From positions 52,359,562 through 52,423,561 of the forward strand of contig NC_134367.1 of the NCBI RefSeq assembly GCF_035582795.1: a stretch of 64,000 nt of DNA. The letters are read 5' to 3'. Position 1 is the first letter of the stretch; every line of letters begins with the position of its first letter. Both the position numbers and the translations under genes were made by a program. The DNA is from Mycteria americana. Its lineage: Eukaryota > Chordata > Aves > Ciconiiformes > Ciconiidae. The notes beneath the pieces were generated by a model. The model searched no databases. It had not been told where the DNA came from and saw only the letters and a list, made by a program, of their open reading frames with translations. Positions 1 to 9,625 of this stretch are shown here, one piece after another.

Positions 1-1681
1 TGACCAAGGGTACCTAGGCAACAGCTAATTTTGAGGTCAGTGATTATTAACTCTTCTTTGTCAGAACGTAATTTACCATCAAATTAGGTCTAGCTGAATA
101 TAGCACTTTCTAGATTAAAAAATAGCCTTCTTGCTATTTTTAGACACTGAAAGCCATTATTATTGGTGGCAAGTGATGATTGCTGCATTTTCTGCTGGTT
201 GAAATACTGATGTTCATGAGGGGAGCAGCCTGCCTAAGAGACTGCTCCCCTACTCCAGGATTCCCAAGAAGAGGAACCGAAGGCTCAGCTCCGCCACTGC
301 ACACCGTGCCGCTGTGTTTGGGGCCATAGCAGGGAGCAATCAATTTTCATTTTTTACGGCACATATACACACTTCCTTGATTAGATAAAAAGTGGATGCT
401 ACCAGTTAGCACATATATCAACAGCTTAGTAAAGTATCGACGCGCAACTTATATTTTGCTCCTTCCCTCCCTCCCCAGAGCATTTTGCTACCCTCAACTC
501 TTCAAACTCCCTCATTTTTTCATGAACTTCTAGCTAGTGACTCAAACCATAATTTTTGGTTTAAAGCTCTCTATATTCCAGCACTGTGTTTGAAACCCAT
601 TCTGCTATCACACAGGGCTTTTTGGAAATAATAGCAAAAACTGATGCCTGATAGCAGAAGGTCATTCTAGCGGTCACCTCAGGAAACAGGCCCCTCTGCA
701 GGGATACAGAGATTAAGCGATCATCCTTCTGCCTGGAAAACTACTAATTTGTGATCTATATCAGCATGAGAATTTTTGGGGGGGGTCCAGACCTATGGAT
801 ATTACACCACTGGGCCCTGCCCCTGCACTTGCCGCTGCCGAGCCGAGCGTGTGCTCCCCTGCGGGGCGAGGAGGAGGGGAGCAGGCTGGGTGCCCACGGG
901 ACGGTGATGGGCTTTGCTTGTTGCCGGCACCTGAGCATTGCTCTGCCCGTGGATTTTTCCCAGCCTTTCCTGCTGCCTTGGGAGATGTAACCATCCCGGC
1001 CCCTACGCTCTGCCCTGTAAGCACGCTGTGATGCTAATAACTTCAACCTTGCCACCTTTACCTTTGGTTTACTTTTACGTTAAAGCGGACACCACCAGGA
1101 AAGAAAAAAGAAAAAAAAAAGGAAAAAAAAAGTTTTCTGAGAATTTACAACTGTCTTTTACTGCCACAGCTAAATAATCATCAATTTGTTTCTTGCTGGC
1201 AGGGACTCAAGCTGTTGAGCAATAACAGGATTGTTTTGAAGTTGCTTTAATTTGTTCTTTTAGAAGAAATGTCTTTGCTAAGTGTTGCCAAGCTGACATG
1301 TAAAGAAATGTGAAACTATATTTGTATCTGGAAGACTCAAATGAAATATGTAAAGCACTAACCATTATAATAATCAGGGGATATATATGTGTGTATATAT
1401 ATACCCAGCATATGTGTGTATATATATACACCCAGCATTCCCACTGGTGGGCAGGGAGCTTACTTTCTCCCCGGCCTGTGCCCTGCTACTGAAGGTACAG
1501 CCTTCCTCTCTGCAGTAGCTCTTCACACGCTTTCTCACCATTAACAGACAAGACCCTGTCTTTCCTCCTGTGTCTTTTTAGTACATGATCTTCTCTAGCG
1601 TCTAGGGTTTCTTAGCGTTGAGTGAGCCAAGCCCATCCAGTGTTTCTTGGCTAGCACCTTGTAATTAGGAAGGTGAGCTGA
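1..1681. other. Non-coding sequence, no gene seen
   Basis: No reading frame here resembles a protein family, and none has splice context. Contents worth naming are a 9-bp-arm hairpin at 220-250, an A/G-rich run near 1100-1132, and a duplicated TA/TG microsatellite at 1380-1437. Confidence 0.5.
1380..1437 (+). repeat. Imperfect tandem duplication of a TA/TG microsatellite unit
   Basis: Two copies of a roughly 27-bp unit, each an ATATATGTGTGTATATATA-type run ending in CCCAGC, lie back to back. The second copy carries an extra AC. Confidence 0.8.
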
Positions 1682-1835
1682 GCCCTAGAAGAGGTTGCCT
1701 ATGGAGAGGAGACAAACTCCATCACTGAAGGATTTTAAGGGCAAAAGGGAAACCCATCTATCAGGGATAGCTTAGGTGTAGTTGGTTTTGCACTGAGGCT
1801 GTGTGGAGATGGACCAGAGCAAGCACAGGAAAGAA
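1682..1835 (+). mobile_element. Ancient CR1 LINE fragment (3' end of ORF2 and tail)
   Basis: The + strand follows the amniote CR1 3' region. A degenerate translation reads RLPMERRQTPSLKDFK, corresponding to the conserved CR1 C-terminal [16 protein letters not shown]. It is followed by a 'CATCTATCAGGGATAGCTTAGG' type of sequence (paraphrased, diverged) and a GGACCAGA remnant. It is old, heavily mutated and has no open frame. Identification is from memory of the CR1 consensus. Confidence 0.65.
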
Positions 1836-4800
1836 AGCCTGACTACGGCCTCGTAGGGTGAGTGAAGATGGGGATTTTGGTCCTGTCTCAAAGGGCATGT
1901 TTCTATGTTACATGCAGTGACCGCTTAATGTCACATAGCTGTTGGCCCAAATTTTTGGTAGGGCATGTAGTTAATTCATTCCCATGGGAGATGTGCAGTA
2001 GGGGAATCAGAGCCCCACCTCCGTTTCTATAGGGACTTGTTTAGTCATTAAACGAGTATATAGAGGGCTACAAACATTCTCTCCCAGATTTAAAAAAAAA
2101 AAAAAGGATGACTAAGCCCTGCACAGGTCTCTAAAAACAAAGACATGGCTACCAATTTTGGGGAGAGTTCTAGTGCAGATCCTTCTCGGTCAGTGGTGCA
2201 GCTCTGCTTCCTCAGCGTGTCCCTCTGGCCAGCTCCACGGAGGTCAAGGCTGAGCTTATTCCTTTTCCATTTGGATCCTGTTCTGAGCTCTACCTGCTCA
2301 AGGGATCCTCAGCATTGGGATTCCTGGCTTAGAAATAGATTTTTTCCTATTTTGTGGGAGGCACGTTGTAGTTCCCCAAGCTCTTTATAGGAACTGGCCC
2401 GCAGAGCTGGTTCTGTGCTGCAGGCAGGGAAATTGCTCGTGGGTGATGATGGGGCTATCTTGCAATTTCTGAGAGAGCAATTTCAGAGAGGAAGACGGGC
2501 ACAGTGCTTTTTCCACAATGAAATTTATTTTTAGCTTGCATTCTAGTATCTGGAAAAATTGTTCTCAAACTCACTATTAACTTTAATGAAAAAAATATAT
2601 CTACACCCTCCTGTGTAGTAACTAATCAGCAACTTACAGGCTCATGTGAAACAACACAAACATTTTAGGGAAATAAATTTGCAGCTTCTTTTTACAAAGC
2701 TGCAAAAAGACATTGGTTAGGTAAACTCAGGACTTCCTCACTTAGATGTGCAGAAAAGCCCTTGATCAATTTAAAGGCTAGTTTGAAGTTATTTAAAAAC
2801 TTGAGCAAAAAGGTTTTGGAAAAGTTTAAAAGAATGAAAACGGTGAAAGACCTTGTTCCATTGCACTTGATGACACATCTAATGATGAATGACCTTTGCT
2901 GCTGCTGATTTCTTTCCATCAACAGAACAAGCGGAGCAAGGAAGGAAAAGTTGCAAAATACATGTATTTAGCTTCAGTATATTCATCACCAATCTCTAGA
3001 AATAAACAGAGTGGACCAGAGGCCATCTTTTTTAATAAAGGTAAGCAGTGACAGTGCCTTTCCTAACGGACTCTATACAAACCCATGTGTAGCTCTTTCA
3101 GCATCCAAGTGTTGCTGGCAAACATTATTCCTTCAGAAGCTAAGCCAGGTCCTCTTAGCCTGGCTGGCTGGTGGAAGTGGTCTGACAGACGTGGAGATTG
3201 CTAAGCAGATGTGTAGATCACTCTCATAGTCACTGGGTCCCTACCAAAAGATGATATGAAAGGTCAAGCACCTCAAAAATAATAAACATCTCTGGGTGGT
3301 GAGCACTCAGAAGAGGCGTCTCCCAGGGGAGAGTCCCTGCCTGACGAAGCTTAAGAGGTCAAAGCCGCATCAAAAACTCATCCCGTCTGAATGGGAATGG
3401 CAGGAGAAGAAGGGCTCATAGCCTGGGACCGTGCCACCGCCAGCCACGGGCAGAACTGGCAGCTGCCGAAACTGTGGGATGGGGCAGGGAGAGGGGAGGC
3501 TGGAGGGGGAATCCTGCCCCACAAAGGAAAAGGGGTGGAGGAAGACTCTCGCTTTAAATTGTTGCCAAGTCCTTTGAGAGCCGTAAGAGAAAGCTCAAAA
3601 TAGCGTTCACTGTGCTTCTGTCTATTTTTCTGTACATACCCGCATTTACATTTTCTTCTCACTGAAAAAGAAACGCATGATAATTCAAACTCTGCAGGTT
3701 TCAGTCTAAGGTTCGGTCTGAATTAATCCCTGATGATAAGTATTTTCACACTATTTAAAACAGGTTTTCATCCGCTTATGTGAAGTTTGTCCCTGTACTT
3801 TCTGCTAGCAATTCAGAGACCAAATAAGACATTGTACCGCTTTCCAAAGCACCCATAAAATCCACTGGAGAAACGCAGCTTTGTGAATTCAACAGAGTAA
3901 CCCAGGATTTTCATCCCAAGCACGTGCTAGAAAACGTGTGATAGTTGTGTTCATGTGTTTATGCGGCCCCATATAGCCTTACTGTGCAAGTAAAATAGAT
4001 TTTACAGACATGCAGGCTGTTTTCTGGACTCTGTCTGCACGAGGGACAGAGCAGCCAGGCAGCCGAACACTCATCCCAAGGGGACTGACGGCACCGTGAG
4101 TGCTCCATCAAGAAGCACAGTCAAGGACTGCATGGGAAACACGATGTGTGGCGGAGAAACAGGACTGTGTAGGATGCAACTGAAATTCTAAATGGCTCCT
4201 GAACCCCCCTGAGGTTTATGTCATCAGTAGGCTTTGCAATACAGCAGGTTTGCAGGTGGACACCTGAGTAGATCTGAAGGATCAGTCAGGGGGCATCGCT
4301 AGCGAGGACCCAGTCATCGGTGACACCAGGTGACGAGGCTGAGTTCACCAAGTCAGGAAAATGATAAACTTGAAGAGGTGCCTAAACGGATTGCTAAGTG
4401 TTTAAAACATCTTTTCACGCCAGCTGCGTAGAAATCTCTGAAATGTCAGCGCTGGTTAGCTCACCATCTGTGTTATCCCCCTCTCTCTTCCCCTCCTCCC
4501 CCCTTTATTTTAAGGCTTCTTTATGTTGCCAGAAGAAAAATGACTCTTCAATATTTTTGGCGTGTTATTGGAAAGATAAATTTTGAAGTGCTTTGGTTTT
4601 GGTTCCAACTCATGCTATGTAAAGCACATTTAATAATACTTAACATTTATTCAGCCTACTTATTAATCATTAAAGAATACCAGCTATCAAAATAATCCAT
4701 AGATAACCGAAATTAAGTAATCACATATTAAAATTACACCGCAATATTGCTCAGCTTTCAGAACAGATGGAGAAGTCAAGCAGAGAGTTTTTAGATCGTT

Positions 4801-6414
4801 TATTTCAGCAACTTTTTAACTTTGTTGCTGCTTAATTTTCAGAAATTCGCTAAGATAATTACCAAGATATATCACACGCTGTGCTTAGGTATGCACTGCT
4901 GAACCATAGCTTTTTATTTTTATATTCTCCCGTGAGATCTGCGGATCCAGTCTCAGCTAGGAAGCCAAGATGAAAACATCTTGATGGCAGCGCAGGAGGT
5001 CTGGCCAGACTTCTCTCTCCGCTGCTCCTTGTGGTGCCGTGGTAAATGAGCGTGGCTGTCAGATGCCAGCTTTATCTACTCTTTGAATCCTCTTTTTCCC
5101 ACAACCAGTTAAAATGAAGAGCAATCCAGATGGCTCACCTTTTGTTGGAATGACTGATGCAAGAGGCTGAACTAAGAAGATAAAAGGCCTTTAATGATAG
5201 CTCTGGAAATACAAACAGTTCCCAAGGAGGTGTAACCATTTTAGTAAGCGTGGAGTTAGTCACTAACCCTGCCAGCTGAGACTCAGCAACGTGAGGGAGA
5301 TGCGGGAGATGCAGAGCGCTGCTGGCTGAGCACAGTAAGAACCTGACATGGACTGGAAGAGCATCTTCCTCTTGGAAGTGTGAAAGTCTGGAGAAATGCA
5401 GGGACTAAAGAGCCAGAAGAACTCAGAAAACACCTGAAACAAGGAGCAAAGTCAAGCTGGACCCATGCATCTCCCTTTCAGAGACACACTATGATGCTTG
5501 AGCAATTCCCTCACTGAGTGAAATACGTGCCAACGGGTAAGGGGTGTGAGACTGGACTGGCTCGCAGGTTAAAAACTCTTCCTACATCTTACTCGGAGAT
5601 GCTAATGTCCTCACGAGGTTTCACCACACATGAAATGACTTCTGCCTTGGTAGCATGGGCTCTCAATGTTTTCAGTTAAGGAAAAAGTATTCGAGAACAT
5701 AGAGGTTTAAAATGATGTATATCCAGAATATAATAAGCATACACTGCCTTACGATATACATGCTATTATAGAAAAGACCTGCCACACACTTGTTTCCCAG
5801 AGGTAATAGGTTTGTCAAAGATGTGACAAATCACCCACGATCGAGCCCTTCCACACCACATCTCATTACTGACAAGCAATAAATTACATGTTTCTCTCTA
5901 CGTTTTATAGATGCCACAAAAATACTGCACATCTTACAGTTTCATTGTGGAGCCCAGCTGGTTCATGTTTGTAAACCTGACTGGTCAAGTTTGAACGGCA
6001 CCATTTTTAATCCGTTTTGAAAAATGGTTGGAATAATTTATTCTGCCACAGCCATTTTAATTAATGTTGAAATAAGCCACCTCTGTTTGGGGACTACATC
6101 GGAGGATTTCCTCTAGGCAAGTCCAAAATTTTACTTTACCTTGGATTTTACCTTACCTTCTTTTGCCTTGCCCTGTAGCATCCGTTTCTGCACTGGGATT
6201 CTTGTGGTCTCAGTCTTAATCTTAATCCAAGCTAACATTGACCATACCCAACCCGCTCTCTACTTGGCAAAGGGAGGAAGATAACACTACATTTTCTAAA
6301 CTGTAGTGGGGGTACATGACCAAGTGCTTGAGCCGTGTAGACTCGCAAACCCTTCTTGCAACCGGTTTTGCTGCAGTTACAAATGCTGTCGTAACACCTG
6401 GATAGGCATGGGAG
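1836..6414. other. Non-coding sequence, no gene seen
   Basis: No coding exon or RNA gene recognised. A 14-A run lies near 2091-2104. Several AT-rich blocks (for example 4600-4900) look unconstrained by coding and could hold conserved non-coding elements, which cannot be judged without an alignment. Confidence 0.45.
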
Positions 6415-6722
6415 AATATACGGGCAGCGGGACGCCATGCAGGACAAGGGGCTGCGGGCACAAGTTGCAGTGAAGGGAAGTCCAACTAGATAAAAGGGAA
6501 AAATCGGTACAGTTGAGGGTGAAGTACAAGCACAGGTTGCCCGGAGAGGCTGTACAATCTCCTTTCCTTGGAGATATTCTGACTTGACTGAACGAGACCC
6601 TGAGGAAAACCTTTGCACGGCTGCTGCTGTCCCTGCCCTGAGCAGGTGCTGGGACCGGAGAGAAGCCCCAGACCTGACCTCCGCGGGTCCCTTCCAAATT
6701 AAACTGTTGTGAGATTCGTGTT
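6415..6722 (+). mobile_element. Decayed CR1 LINE, 3' end fragment
   Basis: Successive blocks match the avian CR1 3' region on the + strand: AGGACAAGGGGCTGCGGGCA, AGGTTGCCCGGAGAGGCTG, CTTGGAGATATTCTGACTTG, then GACCTCCGCGGGTCCCTTCC and a degenerate terminal GTGAGATTCGTG repeat. The long antisense reading frame over this interval (6232-6933, - strand) is a by-product of the repeat and not a gene. The element is 5'-truncated and diverged. Confidence 0.8.
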
Positions 6723-7893
6723 TCAGAAATCCCGGGAAGCGATGGCTTCGGTTGTTTACAGAGATACAAAGTGTCCGCAGCTTGCCTTGATAATAGTGTT
6801 TAGCCTGCAGGAGGACGGGGATGGGGATGGATGTAATGAATGCTGACACTAATCCCCTTTGAATGTGCCCACCTTTCACCGTGCGTGGCCTGCGTGCCTT
6901 CTTCATTTGCACTGTCCAAGGCAGTAAACACATTTTCTTCTAATGAACTTTTCAAAATTGCCTCTAAATGGTTTGCATGCTGTTCCCATAACCGAGAGGT
7001 CATCTTATTTCCACGTTCTTTTGATCAGCAGTTACAGAACAACGCGCCCTCCCAGACGGCCGGGGGAGGGGGGGGGGGCACCTTTTGGCTTGTCCCCTTG
7101 GTGCTAGGAGAGCCACGTTGCTGCGGGTGGAAACTGCCTGCTGCCCACGCTTGTTTGACACTGGGTTTGGTAGCGATTGGCACGAGCCAGTCATCCTTCG
7201 CTTCATCGATTCGCGGGCTTTAGAGGGGAAACACCCCGGCTGCCGGAGCGCTGCGAGACACAAGGGGCGAGACAAGGAGAGCGCCGGTATTTTTTATGCC
7301 CGTGCGGTCGGGTCTTCTCTGGTTTGACCTTATCATTTTGGGGGGCCCTCAGCAAGCAGTGCGGATGCCCTCGCTGGTGAACACATTGCTAGCCCTAGAG
7401 CCTGGACTGTCCGGAGAGGGTAAGGGTGAAGCAGGCTTTTCCGCAGCGACGCGCAGCGCTGTTTGGAGGCGTTTATCTTCGGCGGCGTCCAAAGCCGCCC
7501 GCGGGGTTCAGAGCCATCACGGCAAGTGCCGCACGCACACGGACCTTGCCGGACTCTCCCCGCGGACGCGCTGCGGACGGCGCTGGAGGCGGGAAAACCT
7601 GCGGGGGAAAAGCAGCAGCGGGAGAGGGGCGAGGGGCGGAGGAGCGCTCCTCCCGCCCGGCCGCTCCGCCCCCTCCTTCTCCGCTCCTGCCCCCGAGCAA
7701 GCCCTCCGCCTCCGGGGCCCTGCTGCGCCCAGCGGGAGCCGGCGATGACCCTCCCGCCCCGGCGCGCCGCAGCGACCCAGCGCGCCGCCCCGCCGGAGGC
7801 CACCCCGCGCCCCCCGCGCCCCGGCCCGGGCTCCCCCCGCGCCCCCGCCCCACGGCGGCCGCCGCCCCCTCCCCCTCGCCGGCGGCCCGCCGC

Positions 7894-7901
7894 TGACGTC
7901 A
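7894..7901 (+). promoter_or_regulatory. Consensus CRE palindrome in the GPR6 promoter
   Basis: A perfect TGACGTCA, the full palindromic cAMP response element bound by CREB/ATF proteins, lies in a GC-rich context about 250 bp upstream of the start codon. Full CREs in CpG-island promoters are typical CREB targets. Function at this locus is inferred. Confidence 0.7.
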
Positions 7902-7962
7902 CGCCGCGCGGCCCGGCCCGCCCCCGGCGGCCGCCCGCTCCCGCCAAAGCCGCCCCGGGCAG

Positions 7963-8002
7963 CGGGCGGGGCGGGGCGGGGCGGGGCGGGGCGCGGGGGC
8001 GG
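7963..8002 (+). promoter_or_regulatory. GC-box array with G-quadruplex potential
   Basis: Five or more consecutive GGGGC units form overlapping Sp1/KLF GC boxes and satisfy the usual pattern of four G-runs separated by short loops, followed by a further G5 run. It sits 150-190 bp before the GPR6 start, between the CRE and the RE1, and is probably the core promoter or the first part of the 5' UTR. Confidence 0.7.
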
Positions 8003-8009
8003 CCGGGCC

Positions 8010-8018
8010 GGCGGGAAA
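8010..8018 (-). promoter_or_regulatory. E2F-like site
   Basis: GGCGGGAAA on the + strand reads TTTCCCGCC on the - strand, the E2F consensus. It lies between the GC-box array and the RE1. Such matches are frequent in GC-rich promoters, so this is a sequence match only. Confidence 0.35.
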
Positions 8019-8028
8019 CTTCTCCGCG

Positions 8029-8049
8029 TTCAGCACCACAGACAGGGCG
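8029..8049 (+). promoter_or_regulatory. RE1/NRSE element (REST binding site) upstream of the GPR6 start
   Basis: The 21-bp element starts TTCAGCACCAC, identical over all 11 positions to the left part of the canonical RE1, and continues AGACAGGGCG. I count 18 of 21 matches to the consensus as I remember it, with differences at positions 12, 18 and 21. It lies 103 bp before the ATG at 8152. REST binds such sites and represses neuronal genes in non-neuronal cells, which fits a brain-enriched receptor. Binding itself is inferred. Confidence 0.8.
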
Positions 8050-8151
8050 GGCGCGGCGCCGCCGCCCGGCATGCGCGCCCCGCCGCCCCGCCGCCCCGCC
8101 GCCCCCGCTCCCCGCCTCTGCCCCCGCACAGCCGCGGCGGCCCGGGCGGCG

Positions 8152-9153
8152 ATGGAGGCAGCGGCGGCCCTGAACGAGAGCGGAGCGGCCGCCCCCCGGC
8201 TGCCGGCCGGCGGCGGCGGCGGCGGCGGCGGCAACGCCTCGCTGGAGCTGTCGTCGCGGCCCCCCGCGCCCGCCGCCCTCAACCCCTGGGACGTGATGCT
8301 CTGCGTCTCCGGCACCGCCATCGCCTGCGAGAACGCCCTGGTGGTGGCCATCATCTGCTACTCGCCCGCCCTGCGCACCCCCATGTTCGTGCTGGTGGGC
8401 AGCCTGGCCACGGCCGACCTCCTGGCCGGCCTCGGCCTCATCCTCAACTTCGTTTTCCAGTACGTGATCCGCTCCGAGACGGTCAGCCTGCTGACGGTGG
8501 GCTTCCTCGTCGCCTCCTTCGCCGCCTCCGTGAGTAGCTTGCTGGCCATCACGGTCGACCGCTACCTCTCCCTCTACAACGCCCTCACCTACTACTCGGA
8601 GAGGACGGTGCTCTGCATCCACACCATGCTGGCGGGGGCCTGGGGGGTCTCCCTCTGCCTGGGGCTGCTGCCCGTCCTGGGCTGGAACTGCCTCCACGAC
8701 CGCGCTGCCTGCAGCGTCGTCAGACCCTTGACCAAGAGCAACGTGACGCTGCTGTCCGCCTCTTTCTTTCTCATTTTCCTCATCATGCTCCATCTCTACA
8801 TCGAGATCTGCAAGATCGTCTGCAGGCATGCCCACCAGATAGCTCTCCAGCAGCACTTTCTGACTGCTTCGCACTATGTTGCCACCAAAAAAGGAGTCTC
8901 TACCCTCACTATAATCCTCGGGACTTTCGGGGCCAGCTGGCTGCCTTTTGCCATCTACTGTGTGGTGGGGGATCCCGACTACCCTTCCGTGTACACGTAC
9001 GCCACGCTTCTACCCGCGACCTACAACTCCATGATCAACCCCATCATTTACGCCTACAGAAACCAGGAAATCCAGAAGTCCATGTGGGTGCTCTTCTGCG
9101 GCTGCTTTCAGGCTAAAGTGTCCTTTCGCTCCCGGTCCCCCAGCGACGTCTGA
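8152..9153 (+). CDS. GPR6: GPR6: constitutively active Gs-coupled orphan class A GPCR
   Basis: A single-exon reading frame of 333 residues with seven hydrophobic segments. N-terminal N-glycosylation sequons are at N8 and N28, a Gly8 tract spans residues 20-27, N61 is in TM1, D89 in TM2, DRY is at 136-138, a TM6 motif SWLP at 272-275 replaces CWxP, NPxxY is at 296-300, and CGC at 326-328 is a likely palmitoylation site. The family is GPR3/GPR6/GPR12. GPR6 is chosen over GPR12 because of the SLELSS stretch before TM1 and the C-terminal FRSRSPSDV, both GPR6-like. The family signals through Gs without added ligand and raises cAMP at the plasma membrane; GPR6 is striatum-enriched in mammals. Human GPR6 has 362 residues; the shorter N-terminus here is low-complexity. 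Start 8152 has a strong Kozak context (G at -3 and +4) and aligns with the human start; an in-frame ATG at 8071 would add 27 Pro/Arg/Ala-rich residues. WASF1 converges on it downstream. Confidence 0.95.
   Translation: MEAAAALNESGAAAPRLPAGGGGGGGGNASLELSSRPPAPAALNPWDVMLCVSGTAIACENALVVAIICYSPALRTPMFVLVGSLATADLLAGLGLILNFVFQYVIRSETVSLLTVGFLVASFAASVSSLLAITVDRYLSLYNALTYYSERTVLCIHTMLAGAWGVSLCLGLLPVLGWNCLHDRAACSVVRPLTKSNVTLLSASFFLIFLIMLHLYIEICKIVCRHAHQIALQQHFLTASHYVATKKGVSTLTIILGTFGASWLPFAIYCVVGDPDYPSVYTYATLLPATYNSMINPIIYAYRNQEIQKSMWVLFCGCFQAKVSFRSRSPSDV
8209..8232 (+). repeat. (GGC)8 repeat coding polyglycine in GPR6
   Basis: Eight uninterrupted GGC codons encode residues 20-27 of the GPR6 extracellular N-terminus, directly before the second N-glycosylation sequon. 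Pure trinucleotide runs of this kind often vary in length between individuals and are error-prone in assemblies. Confidence 0.9.
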
Positions 9154-9501
9154 GTGACTTTTCTCTCTGCCGTACCGCACCGAGTGACAATCTACCCAGT
9201 GAACGATTACAGTGCCTGTTCTAAACTTCAAACTACGTCGTGAAGTCGTTGGAAACATGCTTAAGTATTAGCACTTTATACATGTTTGTATCTCTGAGAG
9301 TGGTTCGGGGTATGGAGTTTTGGGTTCCGTGGGGGAAAAAAAAAAAAAAAGTGGTTGTATATAAATTTGCACATCACATTTGTAAAGTGAAGACATTCCG
9401 ATACTGCTTAATTATAGCACCTTATTTCTAGCTGCTGACCTGCCAAAACAGTGTTGCCTTTCTGAAGGGCAGAGAGAAAGAAAGTTGTGTTTCTGTTGTA
9501 T

Positions 9502-9540
9502 TTGTGTGTGTGTGTGTGTGTGTTTGGGGGGGGGGGTATG
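9502..9540 (+). repeat. (TG)n microsatellite plus G-run
   Basis: About eleven TG units, then T3 and G11, then GTAT units, inside the GPR6 3' UTR. Confidence 0.9.
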
Positions 9541-9602
9541 TATGTATGTGTGTATCTATACTTTGCTGCACAATATTGATAAATTATAACATTTTGTATA
9601 CA

Positions 9603-9608
9603 AATAAA
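9603..9608 (+). terminator. GPR6 poly(A) signal AATAAA
   Basis: A canonical hexamer about 450 nt after the GPR6 stop codon, with a GU-rich downstream element about 25 nt further on. Confidence 0.65.
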
Positions 9609-9625
9609 AACATGTAAGATGTAAT

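Larger units (their letters stand above)
7190..8850 (+). promoter_or_regulatory. CpG island spanning the GPR6 promoter, 5' UTR and 5' coding region
   Basis: From about 7.2 kb the sequence becomes very GC-rich with dense CpG dinucleotides. This continues through the first two thirds of the GPR6 coding exon and fades towards the 3' end. It is the only strong CpG island in the window. No convincing TATA box is placed near a start site, so dispersed TSSs in a GC-box promoter are likely (inference). Boundaries are by eye. Confidence 0.85.
9154..9625 (+). other. GPR6: GPR6 3' UTR with poly(A) signal
   Basis: After the TGA at 9151-9153 the sequence is AT-rich and non-coding. A canonical AATAAA lies at 9603-9608 and a GT-rich stretch, a typical downstream element, at about 9630-9642, so cleavage is expected near 9620-9628. 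The UTR carries a pure TG dinucleotide run (9502-9523) followed by a G11 run and GTAT units. The end is predicted from signals only. Confidence 0.65.

Noticed and set aside
6232-6933. 233-codon open frame on the - strand
   Set aside because: It overlaps a diverged CR1 tail on the opposite strand (about 6415-6722), and the translation matches no family.
7333-8874. 513-codon open frame on the - strand across the GPR6 CpG island
   Set aside because: It is the antisense of the GPR6 promoter and coding exon. Length results from scarcity of stop codons in GC-rich DNA; the translation is low-complexity Gly/Ala/Arg with no domain.
8152-9153. GPR12 as the identity of the receptor
   Set aside because: The N-terminal SLELSS block, the C-terminal FRSRSPSDV and the WASF1 neighbour fit GPR6. 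GPR12 pairs with WASF3 and has a different tail.
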